A stretch of 64,000 nt of DNA from Clostridiales bacterium. Lineage in GTDB: Bacteria > Bacillota > Clostridia > Oscillospirales > CAG-272. Below are positions 63,161 to 64,000 of this stretch, in pieces (positions within the stretch are counted from its first letter, which is position 1; each line of letters starts with the position of its first letter). Position numbers and translations under genes: made by a program. The DNA lies in the NCBI GenBank assembly GCA_022791685.1, contig JAAVZO010000017.1, positions 1 to 64,000 on the forward strand, in the 5' to 3' direction. The notes beneath the pieces were generated by a model. It did no database searches and had not been told where the DNA came from. It worked only from the letters and a program-made list of their open reading frames with translations.

Positions 63161-63231
63161 TTTTCCCTCATATAGTTTAGTGAAATGATTTCAACTTGCC
63201 ATTGGAAATGGCAACGTTATATGAGGGGGAA
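63161..63231 (+). promoter_or_regulatory. Three-way-junction RNA that hides a ribosome site
   Basis: TTTTCCCTCATATA (63161-63174) pairs with TATATGAGGGGGAA (63218-63231; two G-U). Inside are two neat hairpins: TGAAA-TGA-TTTCA (63181-63193) and TTGCCATT-GGA-AATGGCAA (63196-63214). The closing stem contains the GAGGGGG ribosome site of the next gene, so folding would block its translation. Confidence 0.7.
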
Positions 63232-63236
63232 TGGAT

Positions 63237-63728
63237 TTGGCAAATAATCTGACAAGGGACGAGCCAGACGGCTTACAAAGTCTGCTTGGAGCAGCTTTGC
63301 GTGGGCTCATTGCCGGAATTATAGTTATTCTGATTTTAGCGCTTATTTTATCAGCTGCCGCACTTTCAATGGACGATCCAGCAAGTATGCTTGAAATATT
63401 TGCGATAGCAGCGCTGTTTATCGGTGCTGTGGTATGCGGATTTGTATCGGCGAAGTCGTATCCCGACGCGGCTTTTATCGCGGGATTGCTTGGAGGCGCA
63501 TTCTATGTGCTGTTTATCTGGGTTATCTCGCTGTTCTTCCGCGGTGACAGCGGAGACGTATCGCGTGAGCTGGTTTCGCCGCTCTGGATGGCGCTCGGCT
63601 ATATTGGCTGTATTGCGCTGTCTATGCTTGGCGGACTTCTCGGACGCAAACGCAAGCAGCGCATCGGCGACGGAAATAAGAGCCCAGCTGCGCTTGCACG
63701 CCGTCAGCTGAAAACTGCGCGCCGCTGA
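63237..63728 (+). CDS. TIGR04086-type membrane protein
   Basis: 163 residues, about four membrane helices (LGAALRGLIAGIIVILILALILSA; IFAIAALFIGAVVCGFVSA; FIAGLLGGAFYVLFIWVISLFF; LGYIGCIALSMLGGLLG, split as separate helices) and a basic tail. TTG 63237 has GAGGGGG 7 nt upstream; ATG 63231 would touch it. Its position after yajC and before a SCIFF maturase is the usual place of TIGR04086 proteins in Clostridia. Function unknown. Confidence 0.75.
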   Translation: MANNLTRDEPDGLQSLLGAALRGLIAGIIVILILALILSAAALSMDDPASMLEIFAIAALFIGAVVCGFVSAKSYPDAAFIAGLLGGAFYVLFIWVISLFFRGDSGDVSRELVSPLWMALGYIGCIALSMLGGLLGRKRKQRIGDGNKSPAALARRQLKTARR

Positions 63729-63758
63729 ATAACTTAGTATCGCTCCAATGCGGATAAT

Positions 63759-63807
63759 AGTCCTTTGTCAAGCTGCATAGCGGCTCGACAGGGGACTGTT
63801 TTCTTTA
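63759..63807 (+). terminator. Terminator-like hairpin before the SCIFF maturase gene
   Basis: AGTCCTTTGTCAAGC pairs with GCTCGACAGGGGACT (G-U pairs), followed by GTTTTCTTT. Confidence 0.7.
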
Positions 63808-63857
63808 AATTCAAGTTATTTAATACTTTTTTGTACTTTTGAAAGGAAACTCACATT

Positions 63858-64000
63858 ATGGTACACACTTTTAAGTTTGGCGGACATCGCTTTGCGTATG
63901 ACAGTGCAAGCGGTTCGCTTCATATACTCGATGAGCTCGGATACAAAATGCTCGACTATATTGAGCTTCCGATGCCTAAGGATTGCCCGTCGGCGCTGCG
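63858..64000 (+). CDS. Probable SCIFF peptide maturase (radical SAM), 3' end outside window
   Basis: Only 47 residues are visible (MVHTFKFGGHRFAYDSASGS, then HILDELGYKMLDY). The start matches the N-terminal pattern of thioether cross-link SCIFF maturases (hydrophobic strand, then DxxSGxxHxxDExxYxxLD). GAAAGGA precedes ATG 63858. The gene before it is TIGR04086-type, as usual, but no SCIFF precursor is seen in the 130-bp gap. Confidence 0.65.
   Translation, partial: MVHTFKFGGHRFAYDSASGSLHILDELGYKMLDYIELPMPKDCPSAL

Noticed and set aside
1..64000. CRISPR arrays, tRNA or rRNA genes, complete insertion sequences, prophage
   Set aside because: Looked for regular repeats, cloverleaf-like segments, transposase motifs and phage structural genes; none seen apart from the nuclease remnant at 14101-14274.

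Overview
The window looks like the chromosome of an anaerobic, spore-forming, gut- or rumen-type Clostridia (Oscillospirales/Christensenellales-like; I cannot place it more precisely). Reasons: moderate GC, strong GGAGG/AAAGGA ribosome sites, sharp TTGACA-17-TATAAT promoters, a SleB-type cortex hydrolase, a TIGR04086-type protein next to YajC and a SCIFF-type radical SAM maturase, an archaeal-type ProRS, and many secreted carbohydrate-binding and solute-binding proteins. I see no rRNA, tRNA, CRISPR array, prophage or intact insertion sequence.

Layout. 1-1105: end of an FkbM-type methyltransferase and two nested inverted repeats. 1118-14100: an RpiR regulator divergent from a long sugar/sugar-acid operon (isomerase, FAD oxidase, Fe-S protein, class II aldolase, PfkB kinase, IolB-like isomerase, DUF4867, solute-binding lipoprotein, FGGY kinase, fused EtfB-EtfA), followed by the tail of a lost Rpn-type nuclease gene. 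14294-19174: solute-binding lipoprotein 2 and three tandem CBM9-like surface proteins. 19223-22265: FAD oxidoreductase, AraC regulator, rhomboid-like membrane protein. 22419-27293: uvrB-uvrA. 27341-34597: minus-strand operon of M14 peptidase, CapA-like protein and two lipoproteins, divergent from two AraC regulators. 34735-40158: MFS transporter, ROK kinase plus SIS isomerase, SleB hydrolase, a small unknown gene, a beta-helix protein. 40227-46760: proS, ComEC-like MBL protein, tex, pseudouridine synthase, a Q/N-rich membrane protein, rplS. 46890-57242: surface and glycan genes, including a large secreted TIM-barrel-like protein, GH95 fucosidase, esterase and transaldolase-type aldolase. 57422-58884: lipoprotein 5. 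59034-62685: methionine/one-carbon genes and two acetyltransferases. 62813-64000: yajC, TIGR04086-type gene and the start of a SCIFF-type maturase.

The most striking signal is a set of six G9 tracts; I noticed no other G or C run longer than five. All six belong to secreted-protein genes. Three lie exactly between the -35 and -10 boxes of promoters (lipoprotein 2, CBM9 proteins 1 and 2), two interrupt lipoprotein reading frames just after the lipobox cysteine (lipoproteins 4 and 5, both out of frame as given and both restored by one extra G/C), and one is upstream of lipoprotein 1. Tract-free paralogues sit beside tract-bearing ones (lipoprotein 3 beside 4; CBM9 protein 3 beside 1 and 2). I read this as a phase-variable surface and solute-capture repertoire. 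The main caveat is that all six tracts are exactly nine long, which could reflect homopolymer handling in sequencing or assembly.
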